From an uncultured Selenomonadaceae bacterium (GTDB lineage Bacteria > Bacillota > Negativicutes > Selenomonadales > Selenomonadaceae), in NCBI GenBank assembly GCA_905234175.1, contig CAJOGX010000018.1:1-64000 (forward strand): a DNA stretch of 64,000 bases, written 5' to 3'. Under the pieces are notes generated by a model. It saw nothing but the letters and a program-made list of their open reading frames with translations, was not told where the DNA came from and did not search any database. A program made the position numbers and the translations under genes. Each line of letters starts with the position of its first letter. Within the stretch, counting starts at the first letter, position 1. Shown here one piece after another: positions 1 through 9,818 of the stretch.

Positions 1-1616
1 CCCGCTGTCAAAATTAAAACTTCCAGTTCGGCGCCGGAAAATATTTCGCCGCAAATTTCTGCAGTCTCAGCGTCGAGCCGCCGCAGGAATTTGAACAGCA
101 GCACCACGCGCATTGGAATTGCCGCCGGTAAACTTTCGACCTGCGCCAGCTGTATTCCTTCACCCAGTGCCAGCATTTCGTAATACGCGTACAAAATTTC
201 CTGTTCTTTCAGCTTAACTAACCACATGCCGAAAGATTTTTCGCGTTGCTCCGACGGGAACCAGCTCAAAATCCTTTCGGTCGGCACCTGCCAGTTTTCC
301 AGCATTTCAGCCATCTGCGCCGAAATTTCGTCCTGCAATTCCTTTTTCATTTCGGCTATCGTCAGTCGGTCGAGTTCCGGCGTTTCGATTTGCGGGAAAT
401 CTCCGATTGAAGTTACAAATTCCGTGTCGCAAATTTTCAAGCCAAATTCTTCCGGACAGCGCGTCATTCGCGTTTCGGGCAGCGGCCAGTACGTCACCAC
501 GCCAATTTCTAAGATTCCCGCGCTCTCCAGAATTAAATCGTGCACGAATTTTTTATCCGCCTCGAAAGTTTCCCGCGTGAAATTCGCGCCGCCCAAAATT
601 ATGTTCCCGTAAATCTGCTGGATACCGGCGTCGCGGCAAAGTCTCACGACTTCAAAAATTTCTTCCGGCGTGCTATTTTTCCCGTACGCTTTGAGCACAG
701 GCAAAGTCCCTGCCTCAATCCCAAGCTGCAGACGCACGCAGCCGCCTTCGACAAGCGCGCGAATCATTTCCGGATTTTTGTACAGCGTGTGTACGTGCCC
801 TTCGCAGAAAAATTTGAACCGGTAATTTTTCCGCCGCTCCGCCAAGCCCGCGCAGATTTTCTTGACGCGCTCCGTGCTCAGCGTGAAGGTGTCGTCCGTA
901 AACAAAATGTAAAGTTCTTCGCCGCGCCGCCAGCTTTTCAAATACGTGTCGACTTCCGCCAGCACATTTTCAACCGAGCGCAGCCGCACGGTTTTCGTAT
1001 GCGCGCCCTCGTGGCAGAAAGCGCAACGGAACGGGCAGCCGCGCCCCGTCATCAAATTCAGACCGCGATAAAAATTTTCCGGCTCAAGGTAACAATCTTC
1101 GTCGATAAACGGCAGCGCGTCCAGATTTTTTATCAGCGGGCGCTCAGGATTTTTTATAACTTCGCCGCCGCTAAGGTAGCTCACGCCCAGAATTTTTTCC
1201 AGCGCGCCGACGCCTTCCAGATAAAAATTCATCAGCTCCAGAACCGTCAGCTCGCCTTCGTAGCGGACAACCGCGTTGCACTTCGACGCAATAAAAAAAT
1301 CGGCGTCCAGCGCCGTAGCCTGCGGACCACCGACAATCACCGGCAGATTGTACTTTTCCCTGACGTGCCGACTCAGAAAAATATTTTCCGTGACGTTATC
1401 AAAGTCGCAGTACAGACCAATCATCGAAATTTCGCCCGCGCCGCAAAGTTTTTCGACGTGCGCAAGACCTTCTTCGAGAGTGCCGCTGAAACTTTTCGCC
1501 TCGTAGCCTTCCTGCCGCGCGAACGCCGCCAGAATGTAAATCCCAATAAAACCGCCAAAATTCGGCTCGATGTTCAGATAGCGCCGGTGCACGTTCAAAA
1601 ATAATATGTCAAGCAT
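1..1616 (-). CDS. B12-binding domain radical SAM protein (3' end runs off window)
   Basis: Translated by hand from CAT at 1614-1616: MLDILFLNVHRRYLNIEPNFGGFIGIYILAAFARQEGY...GGPQATALDADFF...NLMTGRGCPFRCAFCHEGAH; CxxxCxxC radical SAM motif after a B12-binding-like N-terminus. The + ORFs here are antisense. Confidence 0.85.
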   Translation of the reverse strand, partial: MLDILFLNVHRRYLNIEPNFGGFIGIYILAAFARQEGYEAKSFSGTLEEGLAHVEKLCGAGEISMIGLYCDFDNVTENIFLSRHVREKYNLPVIVGGPQATALDADFFIASKCNAVVRYEGELTVLELMNFYLEGVGALEKILGVSYLSGGEVIKNPERPLIKNLDALPFIDEDCYLEPENFYRGLNLMTGRGCPFRCAFCHEGAHTKTVRLRSVENVLAEVDTYLKSWRRGEELYILFTDDTFTLSTERVKKICAGLAERRKNYRFKFFCEGHVHTLYKNPEMIRALVEGGCVRLQLGIEAGTLPVLKAYGKNSTPEEIFEVVRLCRDAGIQQIYGNIILGGANFTRETFEADKKFVHDLILESAGILEIGVVTYWPLPETRMTRCPEEFGLKICDTEFVTSIGDFPQIETPELDRLTIAEMKKELQDEISAQMAEMLENWQVPTERILSWFPSEQREKSFGMWLVKLKEQEILYAYYEMLALGEGIQLAQVESLPAAIPMRVVLLFKFLRRLDAETAEICGEIFSGAELEVLILTA

Positions 1617-2766
1617 TTTCAAACTCCGCGAGAATTTTTGTCTTAGCCTGAATGATTTTGCGGCGCCGAGTTTTTTCGCGAACCAGCGCGCCTTTGAGCA
1701 GTTTCAAGCCGTCAGTTTTCAGCCAGGCGATAAATTTTCTGCGCGAATCGCAGTTGGGATATTTTGCGTCGAGCGTGCCGAAAGCGTTGACCGCCTCGAA
1801 GGCGCAGCCGCCGTGACAGAGTTCCCAGTCGCCGCATTTTTTGCAGGCGTGAGCTTTAAGAAATTCCTGCCGCGCGCGAATTTTTTCCGCGTTCGCCGAG
1901 CAGTAAAGCTCCGTCAGATTTTTATCGCGCAGGCTGCCATAAACAAAGTGCCGCGCGAAATTATCCCGCCCGCAAAATCCAACTTCGCCGTCGGGGTACA
2001 CGCTGATAAAATTTATCCCGCAGCTCCCGTTGAACGAGCACTCGTGCATTGTCGACAAGCCAAGAATCGCGTTGAGAATTTCGTCGAGCGGCTCAATAAT
2101 TTCGGCGTCCTCAATCGCAAGCGAACGCTCCAGCAGTTTCTTCATAACCTCGACCCAGACTTCGTAAACCGCGCCGGTATCGTCACGCGCGGCGGCGCGT
2201 CCGCACGCAATCACTGGGTGAATTTTCGGCTGAAGCTTGTTCGCGCGAATGAACTCAAAAAGTTTGTCGGCGTCAACATTTTCGGCGGTGTTCAAAACCA
2301 TCAGCGTCCCGACGTGCAGACCGGCGGCGCGCATTTTCTCAAGGTTAGCGAGAATTTTTTCAGCGGTCGGCTCGCCAGTTTTCGTGCGGCGGTTTTTGTC
2401 GTGAAGTTCCGCGTAGCCGTCCAGCGAAATTCCTACGCCAATTTCATTCGCCACGAAAAATTCAATCCACGCGTCGTCAATCAGCGTGCCGTTCGTCTGC
2501 ATGAGAAACCGAACGTCGTAGCCGCCGAGATTTTTTCTGGCGTAGTCGATAAGCCGCTGAAGATTTTCGCGCCCGTAAATCATCGGCTCGCCGCCGTGAA
2601 ATAAAAATTCGGCACTCTTCGTCTGAACGCGGTCAAGGAGCGCCGGAAGTTCGTCTGCCAGCCTGTAAAAAATTTCCGCCGGTAAAGTCTCAGCCGGTTT
2701 GTCGCCCTCGCTGCAGTACACGCAGTTCAGGTTACACGCTGTCGTTAGCTTTAAAATAATCTGCAT
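1609..2766 (-). CDS. Radical SAM/SPASM domain protein (anaerobic sulfatase-maturase / peptide-maturase-like)
   Basis: N-terminal CNLNCVYCSEG, FHGGEPM; Cys-rich C-terminus CGINF...CGRDN...CKKCGDWELCHGGC typical of SPASM. Confidence 0.9.
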   Translation of the reverse strand: MQIILKLTTACNLNCVYCSEGDKPAETLPAEIFYRLADELPALLDRVQTKSAEFLFHGGEPMIYGRENLQRLIDYARKNLGGYDVRFLMQTNGTLIDDAWIEFFVANEIGVGISLDGYAELHDKNRRTKTGEPTAEKILANLEKMRAAGLHVGTLMVLNTAENVDADKLFEFIRANKLQPKIHPVIACGRAAARDDTGAVYEVWVEVMKKLLERSLAIEDAEIIEPLDEILNAILGLSTMHECSFNGSCGINFISVYPDGEVGFCGRDNFARHFVYGSLRDKNLTELYCSANAEKIRARQEFLKAHACKKCGDWELCHGGCAFEAVNAFGTLDAKYPNCDSRRKFIAWLKTDGLKLLKGALVREKTRRRKIIQAKTKILAEFENA

Positions 2767-2773
2767 AGTTCAC

Positions 2774-4546
2774 CTAAAATTTCAGCTGCAAAAGTTCCGC
2801 GCGAAGTTTGTCAATCTCGACGCGCATTCTCTCAGCAAAAGTTTCGCGCTCAGCAAAATAATTGTCGCGCAGGTCAGCAAGCGCAGAATCGGTCTCGGAC
2901 TTCGCGTAGCGCTCAACCTGCGGCATGAGGCTTTCAATAAATTCGTTGTAATTCGTGCCAATGTCAACCGTCTGATATTCGGTGCGGGTATGCGTCTCGA
3001 CGCCCGTTTCGTAATATTTTTTTCCGAAAAAGGCGCGGATATTTTCCCAAATGCCGCTGGCTTCGCGTTCCCGCCGGTAAGGAGTACTTTCGGTGTAGGT
3101 GTGTTCAAGCGTGGCGGTTTTCCTTTCGAGGGCGGCGGCGGAAATATTTGCGCGGACGGCTCGCATTTCCTGGCTCTGAAAATCTTCGATAATTCTGCTC
3201 ATCTGGAGGTTAATTTCTTCGTTGAGTTTATCGTTGAGAATCCGCGAAACTTCGGCGCTGATTTCGTCGTTGCTGACGTGGCCGCCGCGCTTAACGGCGC
3301 TGTTCCAGCTGCGGGCGCGCTCGGAAACTTCGGCGCGGACTTCGCGGTAAACGCTGCTGACGATTAATTTGGAAATTCTCGCCATATCCTTTTTGTAATT
3401 TTTGACGGCGGCGGTCATTTCGGAAATATCAGCGTCGAACTTTTTCAAATCGTCCACGACGGTATCGACGAAACTGTTGAGGAGGCGGCGCGGATTTTCC
3501 TGCTTGCGGGCGATAGCGTTATCGCTGACTTTGTCGCCGAGAATTTTCATAAGCTTATCGAGATTGCTGGCGCGGAATTTATCGTCGCTGGCTTCTTCGA
3601 TAGCCTGACTTGCCAGCAAAGTTGAAATGCTTAGCGCGCGGAATTTATTTTCGTCGATTTCGGGGTAAGCCGCCTTGACGCGCCTGCAAATGTCGTCCTC
3701 CTGCAGCCTGCGGTTTTCCGGCGTCTTAGGCACGAGCACGCTGACAATTTCGCCGTCGTCGTCCACGTCTTCATCGGTGCGGTCGGATTTGGTAATGACA
3801 ATCAGCGCTTCCTGTCCTTCGCGGCTGAGGCGGTTCATGTAGCGCATGTCGTCCTGAAGACCAGGCTCGGAGCTGTTCATCAGAAAAATACACATGTCGG
3901 TATAGCTGAGGTATTCTTCGACGAGCGCCGTCATATTTTTCGTATCGCCCGCCTTGCCGACGGCGCCGGTGCCAGGCGAATCAATCCAGCGCAGGCCGCT
4001 CAGCGTGAAAAACTGAATCGCGCCGGTGGTATCGATAACGCCTTCGGTGAACCACGTGTCGCCGCTTTCGTCTTTGGAAATGTCGCCGGTATCCCTGCCG
4101 CGTTCCTCGGTCTCGAAGACGGGCTTTGAAATTTTTTTGTAGTGGTTATCGAAGGGCGCGCTGAAAAAATTTTTGCCGGCGAAGAAATTTCCCAGCGAAG
4201 ATTTACCGGCCTTGACGGCGCCGAAAATCATGACGACGAGATATTTTTCGTTTTTCTTTATGAACTGCTTGCCCTTGCGGTCGGCTTCAATTTTCTCGCT
4301 CCAGGTTTCGATAACGGCGCGCAGATTTGCCAGAGATTTTTGCGCGGCGCGTTCGACGGCGTTGGTCGCGGGTTTTGCAGCGGTATCGCCGGTGAAAACT
4401 GCGCTCTCAAAATTTTTCAGCAGGACGGGAATTTTATCGCTGCGGCTGTCGAGGTTCTGCGAAAACGCCGCAAGGTCGCCCTGCATTTTATCCAGCCTGA
4501 CAAAAAATTCATCGACGGTCTCAGTAATGTAGCTCAAAAAAATCAC
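2774..4546 (-). CDS. Dynamin-like GTPase (large)
   Basis: P-loop GAVKAGKSSLGNF, DxxG-like WIDSPGTGA, TKSD; long C-terminal helical region. Confidence 0.8.
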   Translation of the reverse strand: MIFLSYITETVDEFFVRLDKMQGDLAAFSQNLDSRSDKIPVLLKNFESAVFTGDTAAKPATNAVERAAQKSLANLRAVIETWSEKIEADRKGKQFIKKNEKYLVVMIFGAVKAGKSSLGNFFAGKNFFSAPFDNHYKKISKPVFETEERGRDTGDISKDESGDTWFTEGVIDTTGAIQFFTLSGLRWIDSPGTGAVGKAGDTKNMTALVEEYLSYTDMCIFLMNSSEPGLQDDMRYMNRLSREGQEALIVITKSDRTDEDVDDDGEIVSVLVPKTPENRRLQEDDICRRVKAAYPEIDENKFRALSISTLLASQAIEEASDDKFRASNLDKLMKILGDKVSDNAIARKQENPRRLLNSFVDTVVDDLKKFDADISEMTAAVKNYKKDMARISKLIVSSVYREVRAEVSERARSWNSAVKRGGHVSNDEISAEVSRILNDKLNEEINLQMSRIIEDFQSQEMRAVRANISAAALERKTATLEHTYTESTPYRREREASGIWENIRAFFGKKYYETGVETHTRTEYQTVDIGTNYNEFIESLMPQVERYAKSETDSALADLRDNYFAERETFAERMRVEIDKLRAELLQLKF

Positions 4547-4983
4547 GTCCCTTTCGCCTGAAGTTCCAGCTCATTTATTTTCGCTATCATTTCGTCGATT
4601 CTGGCGAGCTCAGCTTTTTCCTGCGCAATTTCGTTTTCAAGTTCCTCGCGCATTTCCGCCCGAACGTTGTCAACAATATCCCACGGCTCGGAATCCTCCA
4701 GCGCGGAATAATATCTTTCGTTTTGAAGTTCCTCGACGCGCTCACGAAACTCCTCGTCAATACTGTCGCGCAGATTATCCACGTCGTATTCCAAATCGTC
4801 AACTTCGCGCTGCTTATCGTCAATCGCCTCGGTCATCGAGTAATCGCCGTAGCGGCTGTGCGCGGAATAGTTAGAGTGGTCGGAATAATCGCTGTAGTCT
4901 TCGTGCCTGCTGTGTTTCGAGTGGTCTTCATAGGCAAGCGCGCCAACAACCACAACGCCTACGACGCCAACTACAAAAGCCAT
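4543..4983 (-). CDS. Small membrane protein with x-[H/Y]-[S/G/E] tripeptide repeat and C-terminal coiled coil
   Basis: Start at MAFVVGVVGVVVVGALAYEDHSKHSRHEDYSDYSDHSNYSAHSRYGDYS...; stop overlaps downstream GTPase start (4543/4546). Shorter start chosen inside the 4543..5166 ORF. Confidence 0.7.
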   Translation of the reverse strand: MAFVVGVVGVVVVGALAYEDHSKHSRHEDYSDYSDHSNYSAHSRYGDYSMTEAIDDKQREVDDLEYDVDNLRDSIDEEFRERVEELQNERYYSALEDSEPWDIVDNVRAEMREELENEIAQEKAELARIDEMIAKINELELQAKGT

Positions 4984-4996
4984 AAAAAATTCCCCC

Positions 4997-5914
4997 TCAA
5001 TCGTCGTAGTTCGCGCGGTCATTTCGCCATTCGCGGCGCAAATCTTCAAGTTCCTCGCGCATTTCTTCCAGCCGGTTATTTTTTTCGTCGTACTCTTCGT
5101 CGTCGGAATAGTACTGGCTGACGGCGGCTTCCAGTTCGTTAATGAAATGTCCCTGCTGGCGTTCAAGGTCGGCGGTTTTCCTGGCGATTGTGTCCTGAAG
5201 ATTTTGGCGCTCAGTGCCGAGCATTTCGATAAAAGAATTTTTTTCGCTGGTGATTCTCATTGCGCGAATGTCAAGATTTTCTCCGCGCCACGCCGGAATA
5301 TTTTGCTGAAGGTAGCCTTTGAGTTCGGGAATGCCGCTGAGTTCGACGAGCTTAGGCTTGTTTTCGTCGAGTCCCTTTTTGTAGCGGGTATTCGAGACGA
5401 TAAAAACTGGGAAGTCCGCGCCGCCGCAATTCGTCTGAATATCCGTCAGAGATTTTTCGCGAATGGCGTTGAGGCTGGCGGTATCTTTTGCGTAGGCGTC
5501 GAGCGAAGTCAGCACAAGACAGAAATGCCGCCAGAAAAAATCGTCGTCCTCAAAAAAAGATTTGATTTTGTTGATGGCGTCAATTTCGTTTTTGTGGAGT
5601 TCGCCGACCTCGGTTTTGTGCACGAACATGATAAAATTCGCGCGGCGGTAGGCGGCAAAGGCGGCGGCGTCATCAATTTCTTCGGCGGCGAGCCCAGGCG
5701 TATCCGTCAGATAAACGTCGTCGAACCAGCATTCAGTTTTATTTTCAACGGTCTGGCGGATGTCCTGCACTTCAAAAATTTCGGCGTCCATGAGCGAATT
5801 GAGCAGGGAACTTTTGCCGTGATTCATGACGCCGGCGTTGATAATGTTGACGCTCCGGCTGTCTGCGTCAATTTCGGCGAGCCTGCTCTGAAATTCCGCA
5901 ACGTAATCTTTCAT
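4997..5914 (-). CDS. Dynamin-like GTPase (small partner)
   Basis: GVMNHGKSSLLNSLMD P-loop, DTPGLA, TSLDAY; C-terminal coiled coil. Confidence 0.8.
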   Translation of the reverse strand: MKDYVAEFQSRLAEIDADSRSVNIINAGVMNHGKSSLLNSLMDAEIFEVQDIRQTVENKTECWFDDVYLTDTPGLAAEEIDDAAAFAAYRRANFIMFVHKTEVGELHKNEIDAINKIKSFFEDDDFFWRHFCLVLTSLDAYAKDTASLNAIREKSLTDIQTNCGGADFPVFIVSNTRYKKGLDENKPKLVELSGIPELKGYLQQNIPAWRGENLDIRAMRITSEKNSFIEMLGTERQNLQDTIARKTADLERQQGHFINELEAAVSQYYSDDEEYDEKNNRLEEMREELEDLRREWRNDRANYDD

Positions 5915-6037
5915 AAAACCACCTCCGCCAGAATTATAGTGCCACGTGATTATCAGGTCAATATTGCCGCGAAAAATTCTTGTAAAAATTTAAGTGTAAA
6001 TCACTCCCAGTTTTTGTCGAACTCGGCGATAGCTTTA

Positions 6038-7654
6038 TCAATTCGGCTCGAAAATCCGCCCACGATAAGTTTTCCCTCGCGTTTGAAATTCGTACTCAAA
6101 AATCTGCCGGTAATTTTTATCCCGCGAAAGCAGCTGGTACAGGAGCATTTCTTCCTGTGTAACGAAAATGTGCGTGAAGTTGTACCGCGCGAAAAATTTT
6201 TCGTAGTCCAGCTCGCCGCTCCGAAGCGCCAGATATTCCTGAATGATGTCCGCCTTGTGGTTGTTCGAGCGCGCAAAAATTTCCGGCCGCGCGTCAAGGT
6301 AACACTTCACGCCGCGAAATTCCGCGTAGCCGCCGCTGTTAAAGCCCGTCCACAAAATTATATCTTCAGCGCGCTCCCGCTCCAGTAAAAAATCCAGCGC
6401 CGGTTTGTAGTATTCGTAATTTTTTTCCGCGTTCAAAGAAGGCACCGCCAGCGAAAAAATTATTCCCTGCGCGACCGCCAGCGCTATCAGCGGTTTCCTG
6501 CGCAGGACCGGCAGCGTCTGGCTGAAAATTTTTCCTTCGCGCGCGTAGAAAAATATGAACAGCGCCAGAAAAATTACTGCGCCGACTAAAATTATTTTCA
6601 CCGGCAAACGCACCGGCTCCGCGTAAACTCGCCAGAACTCCAGCGGGAAAATTAAAAGCAGCGGCACCAATAATTTGTGCGGCAGGAGGAAAATTTTGTC
6701 GAACGGGTGCCAGTCCCTGAGCGCGAACGCCAGCGGCACCGTCGCCAGCATTAAAAATAAAAACGTCGCCCGCAGCGCCTGCACGCCCAAAATCATCAGC
6801 CCGAACGTCAGAAAAAAATATCGCGCGGGCATTGACTTTTTCGCGAACGCCACAATCAGCAGCGCCGAAAATATGAAGAACAGCGCGCCCAGCGGATTCG
6901 TGGCGGCCGTCGCATGCATTTCCGCAATGTTTCGGTGTATCGCTGGGTCGTACGACGTGAATATAAAAATCATCGCCTCCCAGCCGTACGGATTCGCGAA
7001 GCCCGCCAGAAATATTCCCAGCGCCGTCAAAAGCAGCGCCAGCGGATTTTTTTTCAGCAGCGCCTCCGCTAAAAACGGCAGCAGCAAAATTATCATCATC
7101 GGCCAGAGCGCGGCGTGCAGGTTCACTAAAAGCGCCGACAGCGCCGGCAAAATTCCCAGCGCCCAGATTTTCCCTTCGCGAAAATATTTTTCCAGCAGGA
7201 AAACTTCCGTCGCCAAAATCAGCGTCGATAAAACCTGCGGCCGCGTCACGATAAAGCTCGTCATGACGACTGCGCCGACGACGAACGCCAGCAGTGCCGA
7301 AACTTTTCGGTTGCCGCCGCTCACGTACAAGCAGAGCTTGTAGTACACGCAGAGCAAAGCCGCGCCGAACAGCCAGCAGAAATTCATTAAGCCGTCCGCG
7401 CCGAAAACGCTGTAAACTTTCCAGAAAATCACCGCCGTCAGCCACTGCTCCATTACGTAATGAAGTCCCTCGTGCATCGTCGCAAATTCGACGTGCGGAA
7501 TCGTGCCAGTTTCCAGAACGTAGCGCCCGCAGTTCAGAATAAACCAGGCGTCGTTATCGAGCCCCCACCTTTTGATAAGCGTCCCGCTGCAGACGAAAAT
7601 TAAAATCAGTCCGCCCGCGCCGAATTCGCCGAGAAAATTTTTAAACTTCGTCAT
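6038..7654 (-). CDS. Polytopic membrane protein, GT-C glycosyltransferase-like
   Basis: 538 aa with many hydrophobic segments; C-terminal soluble domain ([26 protein letters not shown]). Confidence 0.6.
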   Translation of the reverse strand: MTKFKNFLGEFGAGGLILIFVCSGTLIKRWGLDNDAWFILNCGRYVLETGTIPHVEFATMHEGLHYVMEQWLTAVIFWKVYSVFGADGLMNFCWLFGAALLCVYYKLCLYVSGGNRKVSALLAFVVGAVVMTSFIVTRPQVLSTLILATEVFLLEKYFREGKIWALGILPALSALLVNLHAALWPMMIILLLPFLAEALLKKNPLALLLTALGIFLAGFANPYGWEAMIFIFTSYDPAIHRNIAEMHATAATNPLGALFFIFSALLIVAFAKKSMPARYFFLTFGLMILGVQALRATFLFLMLATVPLAFALRDWHPFDKIFLLPHKLLVPLLLIFPLEFWRVYAEPVRLPVKIILVGAVIFLALFIFFYAREGKIFSQTLPVLRRKPLIALAVAQGIIFSLAVPSLNAEKNYEYYKPALDFLLERERAEDIILWTGFNSGGYAEFRGVKCYLDARPEIFARSNNHKADIIQEYLALRSGELDYEKFFARYNFTHIFVTQEEMLLYQLLSRDKNYRQIFEYEFQTRGKTYRGRIFEPN

Positions 7655-9440
7655 TGACTGTCAGCACCGCCATGAAAGCTTCCTGCGGCAGTTCGACGCT
7701 GCCGACGGCCTTCATGCGTTTCTTGCCTTCCTTCTGCTTCTCTAAAAGTTTGCGCTTGCGTGAAACGTCGCCGCCGTAACATTTCGCCAGCACGTCCTTG
7801 CGCCGCGCCTTAACCGTTTCCCGCGCGATAATCCTGCCGCCAATCGCCGCCTGTACAGGAATATCGAAAAGCTGTTCGGGAATTATCCGCTTGAGCTTGA
7901 GCGCGAGAGTCCGCCCGACTTTAGCGGCGCGCGTACGGTGAACGATTGAGCTCAGCGCGTCAACCAGATCGCCGTTCAAAAGAATGTCAAGCTTGACCAG
8001 ATCGCTCTCGCTGTAACTTTCGGGCTCGTAGTCCAGACTTGCATAGCCGCGCGTCATGGATTTGAGTTTGTCGAAAAAGTCGTAGATAATTTCGTTGAGC
8101 GGAATGCTGTACGTCAGCAGCACGCGCGTCTTGTCAATGTAGTCCATGCCTTTATAGGTGCCGCGCTTTTCACGGCAAAGCTCCATAACCGCGCCAATGT
8201 AATCGCTGGGAACGATAACGGTTGCCTTGACGATAGGTTCTTCGACGGATTTAATTTCGGTGGGCGGCGGCAGGGCGGCGGGGTTGTCAATCGTCAGCAC
8301 TTCGCCGTTGGTTTTGTTGACGCGGTAGACGACGCTGGGCGCAGTGGTGACGAGTTTCAGATTGTATTCGCGTTCCAGTCTTTCCTGAACAACGTCCATG
8401 TGAAGAAGTCCGAGGAAGCCGCAGCGGAAACCGAATCCCAGCGCGGCGGAAGTTTCCGGCTCGTAGACAAGCGCGGCGTCGTTGAGCTGAAGTTTTTCCA
8501 GCGCCTCTTTCAAATTGTCGTAGTCGACGCTCTCGGTCGGATAAAGTCCGCAGAAAACCATAGGAACCGGCGCGCGGTAACCGGCAAGCGCCTCGGCTGG
8601 CTTAGCGGAATTTGTAATCGTATCGCCAACGCGAACGTCACGCACGTCTTTGAGGCTGCCGCAAATATAACCGACTTCGCCGGCGGAAAGTTCAGCGACT
8701 TCGGTCATGTTCGGCGTGAAGATACCAATTTCCGTGGCGTCGAACTCCTTGCCGGTCGCGATAAGTTTGAGCCTGTCGCCTTTGCAAACTTTGCCGTTCA
8801 TCAAGCGGACGTGAGCAACGGCGCCTTTGTAGCTGTCGAAGTACGAATCGAAAATCAGCGCCTGAAGTGGCTCGGCGTCGTCACCAACCGGCGGCGGAAT
8901 TTTATTTACAATCGCCTCCAAAATATTTTCAACGCCCTCTCCGGTTTTCGCGCTGCAGCTGACGGCGTCGCTGGCGTCAAGACCAATCGCGTCTTCAATT
9001 TCGGTTTTCGCGCGGTCAACGTCAGCGCTGGGCAGGTCGATTTTGTTAATGACTGGAATAATTTCCAAATCGTGGTCGAGCGCAAGGTAGACGTTGGACA
9101 AAGTTTGCGCCTCGACGCCCTGCGTTGCGTCAACCACGAGCAGAGCGCCTTCGCACGCCGCTAAGCTGCGCGAAACTTCGTAGGTGAAGTCGACGTGGCC
9201 AGGCGTATCGATTAAATTCAAAATGTATTCTTCGCCGTCGCTGGCTTTGTACTTGAGGCGGACGGTCTGCGCCTTGATAGTTATGCCGCGTTCGCGTTCC
9301 AAATCCATGTTGTCAAGAAGCTGTTCGGACATATCGCGCTTTTCGACGGTGCCGGTCATTTCGATAAGGCGGTCAGCGAGCGTGGACTTGCCGTGGTCTA
9401 TGTGGGCGATGATTGAAAAATTTCTGATTCGATTATTCAC
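7641..9440 (-). CDS. lepA: Elongation factor 4 (LepA)
   Basis: [35 protein letters not shown]; full-length 599 aa. Confidence 0.98.
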   Translation of the reverse strand: MNNRIRNFSIIAHIDHGKSTLADRLIEMTGTVEKRDMSEQLLDNMDLERERGITIKAQTVRLKYKASDGEEYILNLIDTPGHVDFTYEVSRSLAACEGALLVVDATQGVEAQTLSNVYLALDHDLEIIPVINKIDLPSADVDRAKTEIEDAIGLDASDAVSCSAKTGEGVENILEAIVNKIPPPVGDDAEPLQALIFDSYFDSYKGAVAHVRLMNGKVCKGDRLKLIATGKEFDATEIGIFTPNMTEVAELSAGEVGYICGSLKDVRDVRVGDTITNSAKPAEALAGYRAPVPMVFCGLYPTESVDYDNLKEALEKLQLNDAALVYEPETSAALGFGFRCGFLGLLHMDVVQERLEREYNLKLVTTAPSVVYRVNKTNGEVLTIDNPAALPPPTEIKSVEEPIVKATVIVPSDYIGAVMELCREKRGTYKGMDYIDKTRVLLTYSIPLNEIIYDFFDKLKSMTRGYASLDYEPESYSESDLVKLDILLNGDLVDALSSIVHRTRAAKVGRTLALKLKRIIPEQLFDIPVQAAIGGRIIARETVKARRKDVLAKCYGGDVSRKRKLLEKQKEGKKRMKAVGSVELPQEAFMAVLTVNDEV

Positions 9441-9540
9441 TTGAAAAACTCCCTTCGTGCGGTTTTTATATCAGAGATTTTCGGCGGCGTCAATAAAATT
9501 TTAACTTGCAAAAATTTCGCGGCGGTGGTAATATATCAGT

Positions 9541-9640
9541 GGTTCTAATGATAATTAATGCTGAGCATCGTTGCACCAGACGAAACAAAAGCCCCGAAGC
9601 GGATCGCTACACCGCCAGGGGCTTTCGTCTTTCGCCGCTA
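9541..9640 (+). ncRNA. Putative short RNA with hairpin terminator
   Basis: TTGCAA (9506) -17 nt- TAATAT (9529) promoter-like pair followed by long hairpin AGACGAAA..GCCCC / GGGGCTTTCGTCT; no convincing ORF. Confidence 0.3.
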
Positions 9641-9818
9641 CGCTACTTTCACGGCTTGGCGCCAGACTGCTGCTTACTTGAAGAATTTTTTGCTGACATA
9701 GTTTGCTGCGAGACTTGCTACGAAGCGGCGGCAATAAAAAAGGGCTTGACAAAAATCGTCGAGCCTTTAATTTTTTTGCGCGCAATGTTATAATTTCCAA
9801 AAAACGCAGGTGAATTTT

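Noticed and set aside
226-1604. Plus-strand ORFs 226..612 and 540..1604
   Set aside because: Antisense to a clear radical SAM gene on the minus strand; compositionally arginine/phenylalanine-rich shadow ORFs.
6366-7445. 359-aa minus ORF in another frame of the membrane protein
   Set aside because: Shadow ORF (Gly/Ala/Arg-rich) overlapping the coherent polytopic protein 6038..7654.
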